Assembly: GCA_019633425.1 (NCBI GenBank) | Contig: WSUB01000010.1 | Span: forward strand, 1-64,000 | Length of the DNA: 64,000 bases | Direction: 5' to 3' | From: Tulasnella sp. 424 | Lineage: Eukaryota; Basidiomycota; Agaricomycetes; Cantharellales; Tulasnellaceae | Shown: positions 20,501 through 32,400 of the stretch, in pieces | Layout of the letters: each line of letters starts with the position of its first letter | How positions within the stretch are numbered: position 1 is the stretch's first letter | Program-made: the position numbers and the translations under genes | The notes under the pieces: model-generated | Told to the model about the DNA's origin: nothing | Database searches by the model: none | Seen by the model: only the letters and a program-made list of their open reading frames with translations

Positions 20501-21746
20501 TTGTCCGAAGGCTCCTTCAAGCCTCTTTGGACGATCTTCAAGAGTGCGTATGCGGTAGCCTGCCGAATGGAGGAGGAGGGGTCGGCAAGTAATCGGAAGA
20601 TTAAGGGGACGGTATGCTGGTTGATTGTAAGATTGATGTCGATCCACTCTGGAGTGCGTGTGCGTGGGAGGCACACATGTCGAAAGCCCACACCGCACGC
20701 CGTCAGTAAAGTTTCGTGGAGATGGAGGGAGCCCCAAGGTCGACGTACGACAGTAGCCCGCAAAGGCTTTCATCCCGGTCTCCACAATCTCTTCTAAACC
20801 AGCGCGCTCACGCAAGCGAGCTTGGGAATCCCCAGTAGCTGCAGTATCTTGTCGATGTTTAACCAGGCGTTCTTCCGCTTCAGACACAATGGTCAAGACA
20901 GCTGAGTTCATGTTCTCGGATTCATCCTGACGGATTTTTTGACGTATGATGCTGTCGCGTGCTTGCCTGTCTTCCGCCCAAGTGCGCGCGCCCTTGAGGA
21001 TCGAGTCGTGAACTTCGCCGCTGAATATACCTGCGTTAGAGTGACAGTCGGGGTGACATGGTGATCCAAGCTTACCTGAGCTCGATAAGGAGTCTCAAGA
21101 ATAGCAGAGAGATATGTCCATTGATGGGTAGCGGACCAGTCGAGGCGTCAGAGCCAGTAGCTTGGGGGCGTAATAACGAGTAGATGGTTGGGAAGAAATT
21201 TGTCCACTGCTCAGGATAAGAGCGAAGAAAGAGCAATGCGAGAGTATGCGAGAACTTGTTGCGGATGACTGGCGGCGACGACAGAGTCAATAAATTTCAG
21301 TGGTTTCTGGTGGTGTAGCAAGGACGTACAAGGAGCAGTAGCTTCTCCCGAGCCGTGAATGAATTCTGATCGTATGTACTCGACGAATGCCTGTTCCAAT
21401 GCCTGAAAGGCAGCTGGGTCTAGTGGCTCTAATCTGAAATTTCAATTCCACCCAAAGCGCGTCAACGAAATTTCTGTCCGAGGTCCTGGCGTTACAATCA
21501 TGAAAGAACGTGTACATACCCACCGAGAAAGTCATCTAATAGCTGTAATGCAAAGCCTCTGACGTGGATGTCGTATTTCCTCGAGCCATCAAGGTTCTGC
21601 TCTAGGAAAAGAGTCAGGGCGACACCACACGACTCGCGAGCGTTTCCTCGAACGACGTTGAGAAATTCGACAGCCTGTGCTTGTAATGCTCGGTTTTGTG
21701 ATGGGTCTGCTGCGATGTGGATCGCTGACAAAATTTGAGCCTCCAT
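17536..21746 (-). CDS. LOS1: Exportin-t (tRNA exportin, LOS1/Xpo-t)
   Basis: Karyopherin-beta family protein that exports mature tRNA through nuclear pores with Ran-GTP. Many exons run from ATG 21746 (MEAQILSAIHIAADPSQNRA) to TGA at 17536. Family-typical blocks are visible: QAQAVEFLNVVRGNARESC, FIRNKFSHTLALLFLRSYP with QWTNFFPTIYSLL, GHISLLFLRLLIELSGEV, a central HEAT region (WIDINLTINQHTVPLIFRLL) and an acidic loop around 19900-19960. Further on come YPHVAVRSQFFESVGRYVDF, PQDILLSILNSIRDLLELE, FKIIRDAVSAFIILRDVGLT and a C-terminus ending FTAFLQARR. HEAT-type helices run throughout, as expected for this roughly 1,000-residue family. Introns are short and GT-AG. The promoter is shared head-to-head with the gene at 22287. 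Confidence 0.87.
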
Positions 21747-22286
21747 TGAGTGGTAGTAGACTATTTGGGTCGAGTGAGTGTTTCCGGGTGAGAGCCGGGT
21801 GGGCGGAACGACGTGTTAGCTAAACCCTAAGTGGGCGTTATTGGGTGTCGGTAGCGAGTTGAGATACGTGCAAGGCTGAAAGAGAAGACGTAGCGAAATG
21901 CTATAGGCTCTCAGACGTCGGGATAAGGGGTTTGCGTGCTTAGACTCACGCGATGCTTTTGAACTGTGATTCGCGTGGAGGCGCACCCTGGTCACTTGCC
22001 AGTGGTTTGTCTAGGATGAGGTGCAGATACGGAACGAAGACGCGCAGAGACTATAACGTTTTGGTGTCGATGGGATTTCCGATAGATACGAGCGATAGAA
22101 GATAAGTGCCAACGTGTGCAAGTGCAGGCGAATGAAGCTTGATGTTTCGTATGGGGGGACCTGGGAACTCTCGAGTCACCGCGTCCCCGGTCATCCAAGC
22201 AACGGCCTTCGAATTGCCCCAAGCGTCCATATAAGCCCCTATTCCCGTTCTGCGCCTCTCCTCCTCTCCCCCCCCCCATCCTCCCA
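21747..22286. promoter_or_regulatory. Divergent intergenic promoter region, LOS1 / membrane protein
   Basis: This 540-bp stretch separates two start codons on opposite strands and holds no recognised gene. A C-rich run (13 C within 22266-22282) lies just upstream of the plus-strand ATG. No specific operator was recognised. Confidence 0.45.
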
Positions 22287-24288
22287 ATGGAACCTGCGTC
22301 TCCTACCAACAGCACAGTATCGCTCACCTCAGGAGACACCGATTGGGACTTTATCTCAGACGCAGAGCAGACTTCTACTGCTCCAGCTAGTATCACAGAT
22401 TACGATTCGGACGTTGAACGCGCGAGACATCATGCAGGTAAACCACTCGCTTCCCTTTCATCGTTGCTCTCGTTCTCCCCCCGACATCGTCAGCTAATAC
22501 ATTGCCATCTTTACAGGCGATGATGTGAATGGATCGCTCTCGGACGAAGATTCAGGTGACGACTTGGGACGGGACCCCGACGATGATACCGTTCACGACG
22601 CTGTCCGTCGCGAATCAGACCGTCGCGTCAATGAAGCGTTATCCAACTCTCTTCATTCCACCCTTGACCCGTTCAGAGAACCTCTCCCTGAGTTCATCAG
22701 CGGTTCTTTGTCCAGCTCAGACAGCACAGCGTTGGTTCTGTCTTTCCCAGACCCTCTGACCCCATCCGAAGAGTTACGAGCCGCTGCTGCTGCGCGACGC
22801 GACGACTCGGCATCACCTTCGCTTCCCCCGTCGCCACTACTCACCGCCGACACCACCGCCATCGCCGATGTCAATGATGATGACGAAGTCAAGGTTCGGC
22901 CTCCTGTGCAAGAGACCTACCCCACATCGGTCCGAGACGAAGTTGATGAAACCCCTATCGGGGAGTTCGCGCCGACTGAATTAGCCGCCGAAAGCGAGAA
23001 GCCTGCAGTCGACGAAGAGATAGTCGTTCAGCACCCCGATGCTGCCGACATCCAAAAGATCGCGTCTTACAACCGAAGGAAGAGGGTTGTCAACTCTCGG
23101 CCTCGCCGTCGCCTGTCGTTCCCCACCTCATCTCGTGTTTTCCAGGCGTCCAACGTTTCCCATTCGTGGACCACATCCATGTCAGTGGGTGTCCGTTCTA
23201 TTTCGAAACCAAAACTGATGGCTGTACTCGTGTTCAGCATTGTCTCCATTCTCGTCGTTGTCCTCGGCACTGCGATTTACAAGGCTGGGCCTTATCGCAA
23301 GACGACCCCAGCTACCGTCGAAGTCTCGACGACGGCCGTCCCATCTCTCATTCCACCCCGTACGCTCAACGACGGTATCGTTACGCCGATCCTAGACGCT
23401 CCCAAGGCTGTGATCACCACCTCTTCAGCGACCATGCTTCTTCAGACCCCTGGAGCTGGTCCTTCCACTGGAGGCACGGCCGGCCAGCGTGGTCCCGGAT
23501 CCTCCACTGCACCTATTAGAGATGCCAAAGAGGAGGTTATCGTGAAGCCCTCTCTCGCTCTCTCCGTCCGTCCTAGCGGTACGACCCGCCAGGGCAGCGC
23601 AACTCCGCTGTCTGTTCGTAACGGACTCTGCAGCCGTGGCAGCAGGAAGGGCAAAGAGAAAGAGGTCGACGTTCACTATGCCGATGCTCAAATGCAAACC
23701 GACTCCGACCGTCCCCTTCTCCTCGAGGGACCTAGGAACCCGTTGACACTCGGCTACATCATCCGTGGCGTCAAAGCCGTGCTGAATGATCACCTGTCTA
23801 GCGAATCGAAGGGCAGCAAGTCTAACGGCATCACCGACCTCCTCTCTCTCTCGACCATCGTCAACTTCGAAGAACTCCTCGACGAGCTCATCATGGGACT
23901 TGTCTCCAAGACGTCTTCCATCCTCCAAGAACTTTCCTCGGCCGCTTCGGTTCGCGCCGGGTCTCTCGTCTCCACCGCCTCCGAGCACATTGACAACGCC
24001 AAAGTCACGCTATCAAGACATGGCTCTCTCGTGCGATCTGGCGCGAAGATCCTTGCGAGGCACGTCCAAGAACAACATCGCATGGCAAGGAAGGGTTTCA
24101 ACGCTGTTAGGGCGAAAGACTTCCAAGCAGTGGTGAATGCTGCCAAGCTGCAGGGTCATAATGTGAAGAAGGGCTGCAAGGTTGTGGAGTACGGGTTGAG
24201 GAGCGCGGTTGTGGAGGGACAGAAGATGTTGGCCGGGGCATTTGGCGGAATGGAGGTCGTTGATGCTGTTGAGGGCGAAGTCGAGTGA
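22287..24288 (+). CDS. Single-pass membrane protein with possible Atg8-interacting motif
   Basis: Two exons (22287-22437 and 22517-24288) give a 640-aa protein. The N-terminal about 280 residues are acidic and Ser-rich. They include GDTDWDFISDAE, in which W20-x-x-I23 sits in acidic context, the form of an Atg8-interacting (AIM/LIR) motif. A single hydrophobic segment (about residues 284-306, AVLVFSIVSILVVVLGTAIY) follows a basic stretch (RRKRVVNSRPRRR). After it come a Ser/Thr/Pro linker and a C-terminal region of amphipathic helices (about residues 480-635; for example QEQHRMARKGFNAVRAKDFQ). No catalytic domain is recognised. The layout resembles membrane-anchored selective-autophagy receptors, but no family match could be established here. 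It could equally be an unrelated organelle-membrane scaffold. Confidence 0.72.
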
Positions 24289-25328
24289 TCGACTTGTAGA
24301 ATTCGATTCTTGAAGGGCATGTACTCGATCGAGGTCTAAAGCCCGTTCGTTGCTGCCGTTGGTTTGAAGCCATCTTGTTTCTTTTCGGCTTCCTTGTTCC
24401 TCTTTCTCTCCGTTGCTCATGGACTCCACCCAATTCACTACCACCTTCGCTTGCAGTACCCGATTTCTTACCACCACCTATTACACCTTACATAGCTGGT
24501 GACGAAACCCCCCTTTCCTTTTTACTTACGATGGAATATAATCTTGTTGACTATATGTATATGCGGTGCATGAATTCGAAGAGCTCCCAGGCGGATAGCC
24601 AACACAAGGATTTGTCTGTCAAGCGGCCACGGGCGTCTAACCTTTACCATGATAATGAGAGAACGCCTGGGAAATATGTACAGCTGACATTGATCGATAC
24701 GACCCATGATAATTGAGCGCACATGAACGCGCGCTATTCGCACTCTTCTAATCGGAACCACGCGAGTAGGGAGCCTCGAGTCCGAGGTTGGTGATCACTT
24801 CACCCATAATCACCCAGAGCCTTGGGCAATGCTTACCCAGATATCTTCGCTTATTGCGTTATGGGAAAAGCTATTGTACAATTCGTGTCGACAGCAACCC
24901 GAATTTGGGGATGAGTAACGGTCGACGGGCATGCGATGTACTCTGCGATTCCGCGAACAACACGTCTAGTTCGGTGCTGGAGACTTTGGAAGTACTTTTT
25001 TGTGGAGTTAATTGCTCTTCCCAGTCACTCATAGATCCCAAAGGCCGTCCATCGTCCACCTGACAGCGGTTCGGTATTCGAGCTTCACGGGGTAACGCCC
25101 CCTAAGGCCCTCAAAATGCGCTGGATGAAGATTTCTAGCGCCCATTCAGGTGTATAAAAAGACTTTCAGAGATTACCACGAAATCCACCAGAAACCTGGC
25201 GATCTTTTTTGCCAACTCCGAGGTTAGCATCCATCCTTCTACATCCATATACACTGGTAGTCTGTCGCCAGGCACCTGGTTAACGTTACGTATTCTCTAA
25301 CCAATCTGTGCGGTCTAGAGTTATCCAC
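24289..25328. other. Intergenic, about 1.0 kb
   Basis: No gene recognised. Short open frames on both strands (for example 24871-25059 minus) lack family features. The right end holds a TATA-like element at 25153 that serves the next gene. Confidence 0.4.
25153..25160 (+). promoter_or_regulatory. TATA-box-like element
   Basis: TATAAAAA lies 176 bp upstream of the ATG at 25329 and is a plausible core promoter for that gene. The assignment rests on position only. Confidence 0.4.
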
Positions 25329-26041
25329 ATGGCTCAACAACTGAGCGTCACCGACTTCATTCAGGCCCAAGCCGCGAATAACAGCCAATGGTTCAATACC
25401 GAACACAACGTCAATGCTGCATGGAATGCGTGAGTTTAGCTCCGCTTTGCCCGAGTCCTCTTTGTCCGGTAGCGCGAAGTCTGATTAGAGTAATTGCTTT
25501 GGCCAGGATCTTTCACGACCACACGATATTTCCTTACAACCAGGGCTGGCTTATCATCCACCCCGAAGCTTACCCCAAGCAAACCGACACCAACGGACTA
25601 CAGAATGATCTTAAAGTGTTAAAGGCAGCTCCAAGGGCTCAAGGTGGATTCGAAGAAGTCCTCCTTTTATGTTTTGAGGGCAAAGGTAGCGGAGCGAAAT
25701 GGGAAGCTGTTCAAATCCAGCTTCAGGGATTCATTCAGGCCGCTGTTGGTACGACTCAAGGGGCCGTGTGTTGGGGCATCGGTGCAATAGGCAGCAAGGT
25801 CCAGTTCTGGCGCTATCAGAGAAAGGACGTGAATCTCGACTTCAGGTCGTTATACGGCAATGGCGAGTACATGGTGGGAATCCATATCGAAAACAACTTC
25901 ATTGTGGATAACAACATAAACGTGGGACGTCATTTGGTGGATGGCTACGACCTTTCGGCAGATTGGGCCTCTATTGTTCGGATACTTCAAATGATGGCCA
26001 CCCGGGAACCGACCCCGCAGGGTTACGGTCAGATACCTTGA
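25329..26041 (+). CDS. Hypothetical protein, unrecognised family
   Basis: Two exons (25329-25429 and 25507-26041, intron bordered by GTGAGT and CCAG) give 211 aa with a codon count that closes exactly. It begins MAQQLSVTDFIQAQAANNSQ and ends TPQGYGQIP. The sequence is globular, with alternating hydrophobic strands (WEAVQIQLQGFIQ, GAVCWGIGAIGSKVQFWRY, EYMVGIHIENNFIVDN) and no signal peptide or membrane segment. I do not recognise it. The strand-rich pattern suggests an alpha/beta fold, but no motif supports a function. It stands alone between two gene-poor stretches. Confidence 0.65.
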
Positions 26042-26810
26042 ATGTAGAGTTGAACTGTTCTGCGTAACAATACAAGCTTTGAACTGAAAGCCTTATTGCC
26101 CTGACCATGCCAGCAGCTCTCGATGAGGACTTGGCCCTAGAGAGAGGATAAGGATAAGCGTACAGTGGAGTCGTTGGGACGTTGGAGATCAGTGATTCCC
26201 AGCTAAGAAAAGCCCGTGTGGAGGATACAGCTGAACTCGCAGGGTTGGCCGCCAACCTGAGAAAATGACGACACCTTTTGCTTGCTGGAGAACAGAGCGC
26301 GCAACGAGGTCGCCTAATAATCCCCGATATATCGAGGAGAACGACGTCTTCGAAGACATTTGGGGCTTTTGATATCCTTTTGCGATCGGCCCTGAATTTA
26401 AATAAGATTTTGGTACTAAACTTAGGTCAAAGCTGGCCTCAAACGAGCCACCTATCTGGGGAGATGGGTGGGCAACGTTCATCATATATGTATAGCTTAT
26501 TGGCTAAAAACTTCGAGCTCCAGTAAAATGGGGAGGGAAAGAAGAAGAGGTCTTTCGCTCCGTTGTGTATCGCACGCAAGCCGCCGCCCCTTACGGAGCT
26601 TGCGGCTTACGAGCAAGTCTATCTGTAGAAAGTTTGGGCGTCTAATACGCTTTCATCATTTCTGAAGAGAGCTCGTGTTTATCGGGGGTGTTATGTCGCG
26701 CAAGTCCTGCATATTCACCTATCCTCTAGCTGAGCCAATGCCAAGTTAGAGAGACGAATGAAGAGCTGCCACCACGCGAGTCGCTTGGGTGGAGGAGAAG
26801 CGCTAACGTC

Positions 26811-27294
26811 GGATGTCGTGCATTCCCAATCCCTGCGCATATGTAAATCGGAACGCCGCCACGAGATCCACTGCTCGGTGTGAGGCTGGCCGTGACAAGA
26901 GGCCCTAACATACGATCACCCCCTCGTGCCTGAACACATTCAAACGACGGAGGCGCAAACCCTAAAATGCTCCGAAATCACCGATGAACGAAAAAAGGCC
27001 AGCGCAGACGTGGGAGAGGTGAGCGTCTTGATGAAAATATTTCACTTCCCCTCGCTGACAATTGAAACGATTCCATTTCTTTTTCTCTCCTACTCGGGCA
27101 AGCGCCCAGGCCACCCAAGGCTATAAAATCGACTGTTGAAATAACAGACAGAAGCGATCGTCCACTTTTCTCCATGCGGTGAATGATATTTGGCGAGCGG
27201 GCGGACTGGGCGGCGGCTCCCCGATCGAGCTTGAATGAGTACGGAGATTCACATTCATAAGCACCTGGAGGAATTGAAGATATCGCCAATATCG
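26811..27294. repeat. 484-bp tandem duplication, unit 1
   Basis: Begins GGATGTCGTGCATTCCCAAT and includes CCACGAGATCCACTGCTCGG, CCTGAACACATTCAAACGAC and CTCCTACTCGGGCAAGCGCC, all repeated in order in unit 2. Substitutions and small indels separate the two units. Confidence 0.85.
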
Positions 27295-27775
27295 GATGTT
27301 TGCGCATGCATTCCCAATCCTGCACATACGTAAATCAGAACGCCGCGCCGCCACGAGATCCACTGCTCGGTGTGAGGACAAGAGGCCCTAAAATACGATC
27401 ACCCCTTCGTGCCTGAACACATTCAAACGACGGAGGCGCAAACCCTCAAATGCTCTGAAATCACCAAGGAGCGAAGAAGGCCAGCGCAGACGTGGGCGAG
27501 GTAAGCGTCTTGATGGAAATATTTCACTTCCCCTTGCAGACACTTGAAACGATTCTTTTTTCTTTTTCTCTCCTACTCGGGCAAGCGCCTAGGCCGCCTA
27601 AAGTTATGAAATCGACTGTTATAAAACAGACAGAAGAGATCATCCAAGTTTTCCCCATGCGGCGAATTCACTTTGGGGGCCGGGGCGGGCCGCGCGGCGG
27701 CTTCCCGAACTGGAAGCGTGCGTACGTACGAATAAGTACGGAAATGTTCATAAGGATTCTGGGAGTCTTGAAAGA
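27295..27775. repeat. 484-bp tandem duplication, unit 2
   Basis: Directly follows unit 1 in the same orientation. Homology fades after about 27775 (GTACGGAAATGTTCATAAG block). No terminal inverted repeats or target-site duplication were seen. Confidence 0.85.
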
Positions 27776-28239
27776 CATGGGGTAATAAGGCATAAGAAAG
27801 ACAAAGTCCCCGGCCGCTGTTTCGGAGAGAAGGTTAAACGAATTACCGTCGCGCATGTCTCCGAGAAGAACGGCGGGGCGGCTTTCAGGGTTGAGGTTGT
27901 TGGAAATTTCCTTAAATTTCGTACACATACATACGGCCGATCGTAAGGGCTGCGCCGGCGGCTCCGAGTACGCATCTGCATGGGGATGAAGGTGTTGAAA
28001 TATGGGCGGGGAGATGGCTTGATGAGGGTGTACATGTACCACGAGGGCGAGGGTAGAGGTGAAATTTCACCCCAAGCATGGTCTTTTGGGGGGATGGGCA
28101 GAATGAATTATCTGCCTCAATCAACGGGAGAAGGGATCATTCAATAGGCTTGGCTTTTCGTGGCTGACGTACGGACTTGAGCATTGTAGCGGATTTGGGA
28201 GTCTAGAAGGTGCGCGGAAAAAGCCAGAAGCGAGTCCTC

Positions 28240-28745
28240 GGGAAGGGCGCGAGAATTATGAGAACGACCTGGAGTGGGCGGCGCTAAATGCGCTTTGGGC
28301 TGGCGCGAAATACTGCAGCGGGTCGAGGGGGTATGGAGAAGCTGCACGGAAGAAGCAAGCGTCCGCGGGAAGAGCGCGAGAACGACTATCGGAGAGTGGC
28401 GCTGGATGGCCGCGAGCACTTTTGGGCTGGCGAGAAATACTGTGGCAGCGGGTTGGGAAAGTTTACAGCATCTATACAGAAGAAGCTGGACGGAAGAAGC
28501 GAGCGTCGGGAAGAGCGCGGGAACGACTATCGGAGTGTGGGCGCTGGATGGCCGCGAGCGCTTTTAGACTGGCGTGAAATACAGCAGCAGCGGATTGGGA
28601 AAGTTTACAGCATCTAAGTATACTAGAGAAGCTGCACGGAAGAAGCGAGCGTCGGGAAGAAGGCGAGAACGACTATCGGAGTGTGTGGCTTTGGATGGCC
28701 GCGAGGGCCTTGGGCTGACAAGAATCCGCGTCGGCAGCGGGCATG
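28240..28745. repeat. Imperfect 140-147-bp minisatellite-like array
   Basis: About three and a half units. Landmarks are GAACGACTATCGGAG at about 28380, 28520 and 28667, each preceded by GCTGCACGGAAGAAGC-like sequence (GCTGGACGGAAGAAGC in one unit) and followed by TGGATGGCCGCGAG. Unit spacing is about 140 then 147 bp. Confidence 0.8.
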
Positions 28746-29406
28746 CGCACGACAGCTGGCAGTTCTGCTCACTTGGTCCATGGCAAACAGCTAGTTATGG
28801 GACTTATATGAAACTTGACTACGTACTTTGCTTTTGTTTTGAAGAAAGGGGGAACAGATTTGAATGAAGTGTGTGACGCTCCAACAAAAGGCCGCTCATA
28901 AGGCACACTCTTCAACGAGGCACAACACCTAGATGTGCGCCCAATATGGCAACTAATCAAACACAGGGAGTGCCACAAGGTATGACGCAATTAACACAAA
29001 CCACTCTGCGCTTCGGATCGAACCAATGAGCTTCTGTGGATCCTTTTATTACTACCGCCGACTGCAGCACTTTTTGAGTTGTGGCGGCTTTACACGTACC
29101 GGGTGTGTACGCCTCACCGGAAGTACTCACCTGTTTTAATATATTCCACAAGGGGTAATTCAGTGCACGTGCATAAACTTCCATTTCAAAATCCTATTCT
29201 ACTTGACTTTCCGTCTGTTGTTAGAAACACAAAAAGTCTGGGAGCACTTTTTGTATAGGATCCTCTCCGTCACTCCATACTCCAACAAAAAGCCGGGTTT
29301 CGTGGGACCCTTGTACGAAGGGAGAAAGCGGGCACCGACTCGAGGGCTGGCAACCGAAGAATTGTTCATCTATCAGTCCCTTGCGCTTCTTCTCCACCAT
29401 TCAGGG

Positions 29407-32400
29407 ATGTCTCTCCAAAGCCACAGCTGTCATTTCCCATCATCATATCCTGCGCCTTCACTCTTCCCCTCTCAGCCTGTCCCCCCTCCTCCTCGACGTC
29501 CTCTACCACCACCACCGCCCAATGATCTTACTCTCACATCGCCACTAATGACCACCATGGCGACAACTTATACTCACAGTCACAGGCATTCCATGGGCAG
29601 CGACTCACTGCCAAGCTCCCCCTTGCCGGTTCCCCGGTCTCGTTCAACGACTTCTCTCCCCTTGTCTAATCCCTCTTCATCAATGGGAAGACGCATCTCA
29701 ACTTCGACGGTTACCAAGAAATCAAAGATGCAGAGACTGAAAAAATCAGACAGCAGGCCGTCCACCGCTCCCGGCCCCAAATCCTCCAATCCGTACGGCT
29801 CCCCTCCCCCACCACCGTCCGCTTTTACGGGCAAGGCAGGCTGGCTGAAACGCGTGACCAAATTCGGTTCCTCATCGTCCTTGCTTTCGAACGACAAGGA
29901 CGGGCGAGCCAGCATGGCCAACACGTTCTCTTCAAGCCACTCGGTCTTGTCATACGATGATGACGTCGATGATTTCGGGAGTACAGCCGCCGCCGACCTC
30001 GACTTCGTGTCCGCTGTCACCACAACCGCACCTCTACACCCCCCAGCTTCTCGCAACGCGTCCTCAATTCTGCTTGGGAATAACAATGGTCATGGGGAAG
30101 GATCCAATGGAAGGGGGGAAAAGCTGTACGACTTCCTGCAGGCGTTGGAGATCGCGCCCGCGAAACCCATTGTCCCGCAAAGGTCACGCTCGAGAGGTTC
30201 AACCGTCAAACAAGCCCCGCCTCTCATCGATCTCACGGGTGGAATGTACACGAGGGGAAACATTAACCGGACGTCGGCCCTCCCTCTGTACCGATCGACT
30301 CCACTTCCGCCTCCACCGGTCGTTCACTTTGCACTACCGTCCTCATCCCCGGGGAGCTCAGATAACAGTCCTGCTGGATCCACTTCTACCGTTGCTCGCA
30401 CCCTGGTCGACTCGCGGTCTCGAAGCTCCTCGGGCGAATCATCCAGCAACGCGAAAGTCCGCCCCTCCAAGTCGGTTACGGCTGCCACCCGCGCGACCGC
30501 CGACGATGCAAAGGTCCAACGCCCAGAAGCATCTGCGTCTCCGGATGTTCCTGTTGTCCTGCCCATCACGTCAAAGCCAAAGCTTACCACTCGCAAGCGC
30601 GCTCCTACGCCCCCCGAGCCGACCGCCCGCGTTACCTCCTCCACCATCCCGGCTTCCCGCTCGACCTCTTCTTTACCACGTTCGGTCTCATCTCCCGCGG
30701 TACCCGACTCGTCCTTGCGGCAGCAGGACGAACCAAAAGTTGAAGAGGGCGCGTTGGCGGAGATATTGAAGGAGGTGACCATCCTGCTGCCCGCCCCGCC
30801 CAAGGCTATTCACGCGCCGACGTCGGACCCGGGCTTGTATTTAACGTGGACCTCTGTTAGGAAGGTCGTGCTACGGGCTCCGCCGCTTACGCCGGAAATG
30901 CAGAACGACGAGGGAGTTGCGTTCCCTTCCTCTCCCTCGGCCACAGTTCAAGGCGTTACCAACAAAGAGGACGCCCAACCTAGTGATAACGCGTCACCTT
31001 CAGAGACCACCGACGTGACAGCTGTGATCTTACCCGTTCCCGAGCCCGTTCTTCCTCGAACTCCCGAACGGGCTGTCGTGAAATCACCTCGCCGGCAGCC
31101 TCAGACGCCCACGACTCCCACCCCTTCCTCGCCCAACTTGCAGGTTCAAGCTCCAATTCCTTCGTCCATTTTCTTCTCTCCTCCTCCACCCGCCCCATCT
31201 ACACCGAAAGCAGAAGAATCCTCGTCGAGCGACTCTCCATCCCATTCTCCGCCTCCTCCTCAGACTCCTCCCAAACGTCCTCTTTCTGCCGCGTCCTCCT
31301 CTTCCGGTTCAGACACCTCTTTCCACACTGCAACCACGAAGCCCACTCCAATTTCTCGTCCTTCATCTCCTCGCGTTCCCGAACCACCCGCAACTCTGTG
31401 CCCAACCGGAGCACCCCCTCCACCACCAGAAGAATCATCATCCACCTCCCGCGCACGCCAACGCACGACCGACACCACCCTCGCGTCCTCCTCGGACTCG
31501 GCGTCCGTCTATGAAAAGACGCTCGCTGCCATCTCCCCGGAGGACATCCACATCTCTCAGCGAACTTTACTCGAACCCGTCGTTCGAAAGGCGTCGGATG
31601 TGAGTCTGAAGCAGCTGTTCAAAGAGTTGGAGCGGACCGAGCTGTCTCCATCCGTCGCCACCGACATAGATGGTCATAGTGATGGTGCCAGCGGGAGGCC
31701 GAAGAAGAGGAGTCTGAACAGTCTCACTGGTGCGGTTGTGGGAGGCGTCGTCGGTGGTGTCAGTGGAAAGAAGGCGAGTCGAAAACGACCTGCGACGGCC
31801 AACGCCGCAGTGGATTTGACGAAGATCAAGACCCCCGTTTCGAGTCCCGTGTTATCGGTGACCAACTTCCACGCCAGCGGTTCGTTGAACCCGTCGAGCC
31901 TAAACGGGGCAGCTCGTTCGCTGGGAGCCGCTGCTGCAGCCAACACCACCGCTACCACCAACGCTGGCGACGTGTCGCCCGCATCCTCATCCAGACCGCC
32001 GATTAGCACGAGGCGGCCGAGGACAGCTACGGAGCCTCGCCAAACGCGTCTGGAATTTGCACTGGATTCCGGCCGCGCGAGCCCTGGCAAAGCGTTGAAT
32101 ATGAATTGGGATCGAGATGCGAATCCGTGGGATCACCCCACCTTCCGGAGCGAAGGATCGGTGTTCAAGGACCCGTCGTCCGCTCCGAGGACGAGAGCCA
32201 AGAGCGAGGCTAGCCCGCAAGCCGCTTCCAGCGCGAGCTCGACCTTGACGGTGAAGAAGGAGTCGAAAAGAATGTCGTTGTCGATGAGGCGGCCGAGCAC
32301 CGCGGACTCGACTACGAGGAAGTTGTTGAGCAAGAAGAGTCTCCAAGCTATATTCACTGGATCGGGATCGGAGCAGCAGCAACAGCAGCCGACCCCGTCG

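Larger units (their letters stand above)
26042..29406. other. 3.4-kb gene-free region rich in tandem repeats
   Basis: No gene is supported. It contains a head-to-tail 484-bp duplication (26811-27775) and an imperfect array of 140-147-bp units (28240-28745). Open frames of 90-125 codons inside these arrays recur because of the repeats and show no family features. Candidate tRNA B-box-like bases near 29020 do not form a T-arm. Confidence 0.5.

Noticed and set aside
26811..28745. CRISPR-like or transposon array
   Set aside because: The units are long, adjacent and without short spacers, and this is a eukaryotic genome. There is no transposase, reverse transcriptase or terminal repeat.
28957..29184. 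tRNA-like element (GGTTCGATCC on the minus strand)
   Set aside because: The bases flanking the B-box-like core do not pair into a T-stem, and no matching A box or acceptor stem was found.
29203..29406. Upstream extension of the peroxiredoxin-fusion protein
   Set aside because: The frame is open but starts at TTG and has no ATG before 29407. The extension lacks any domain.
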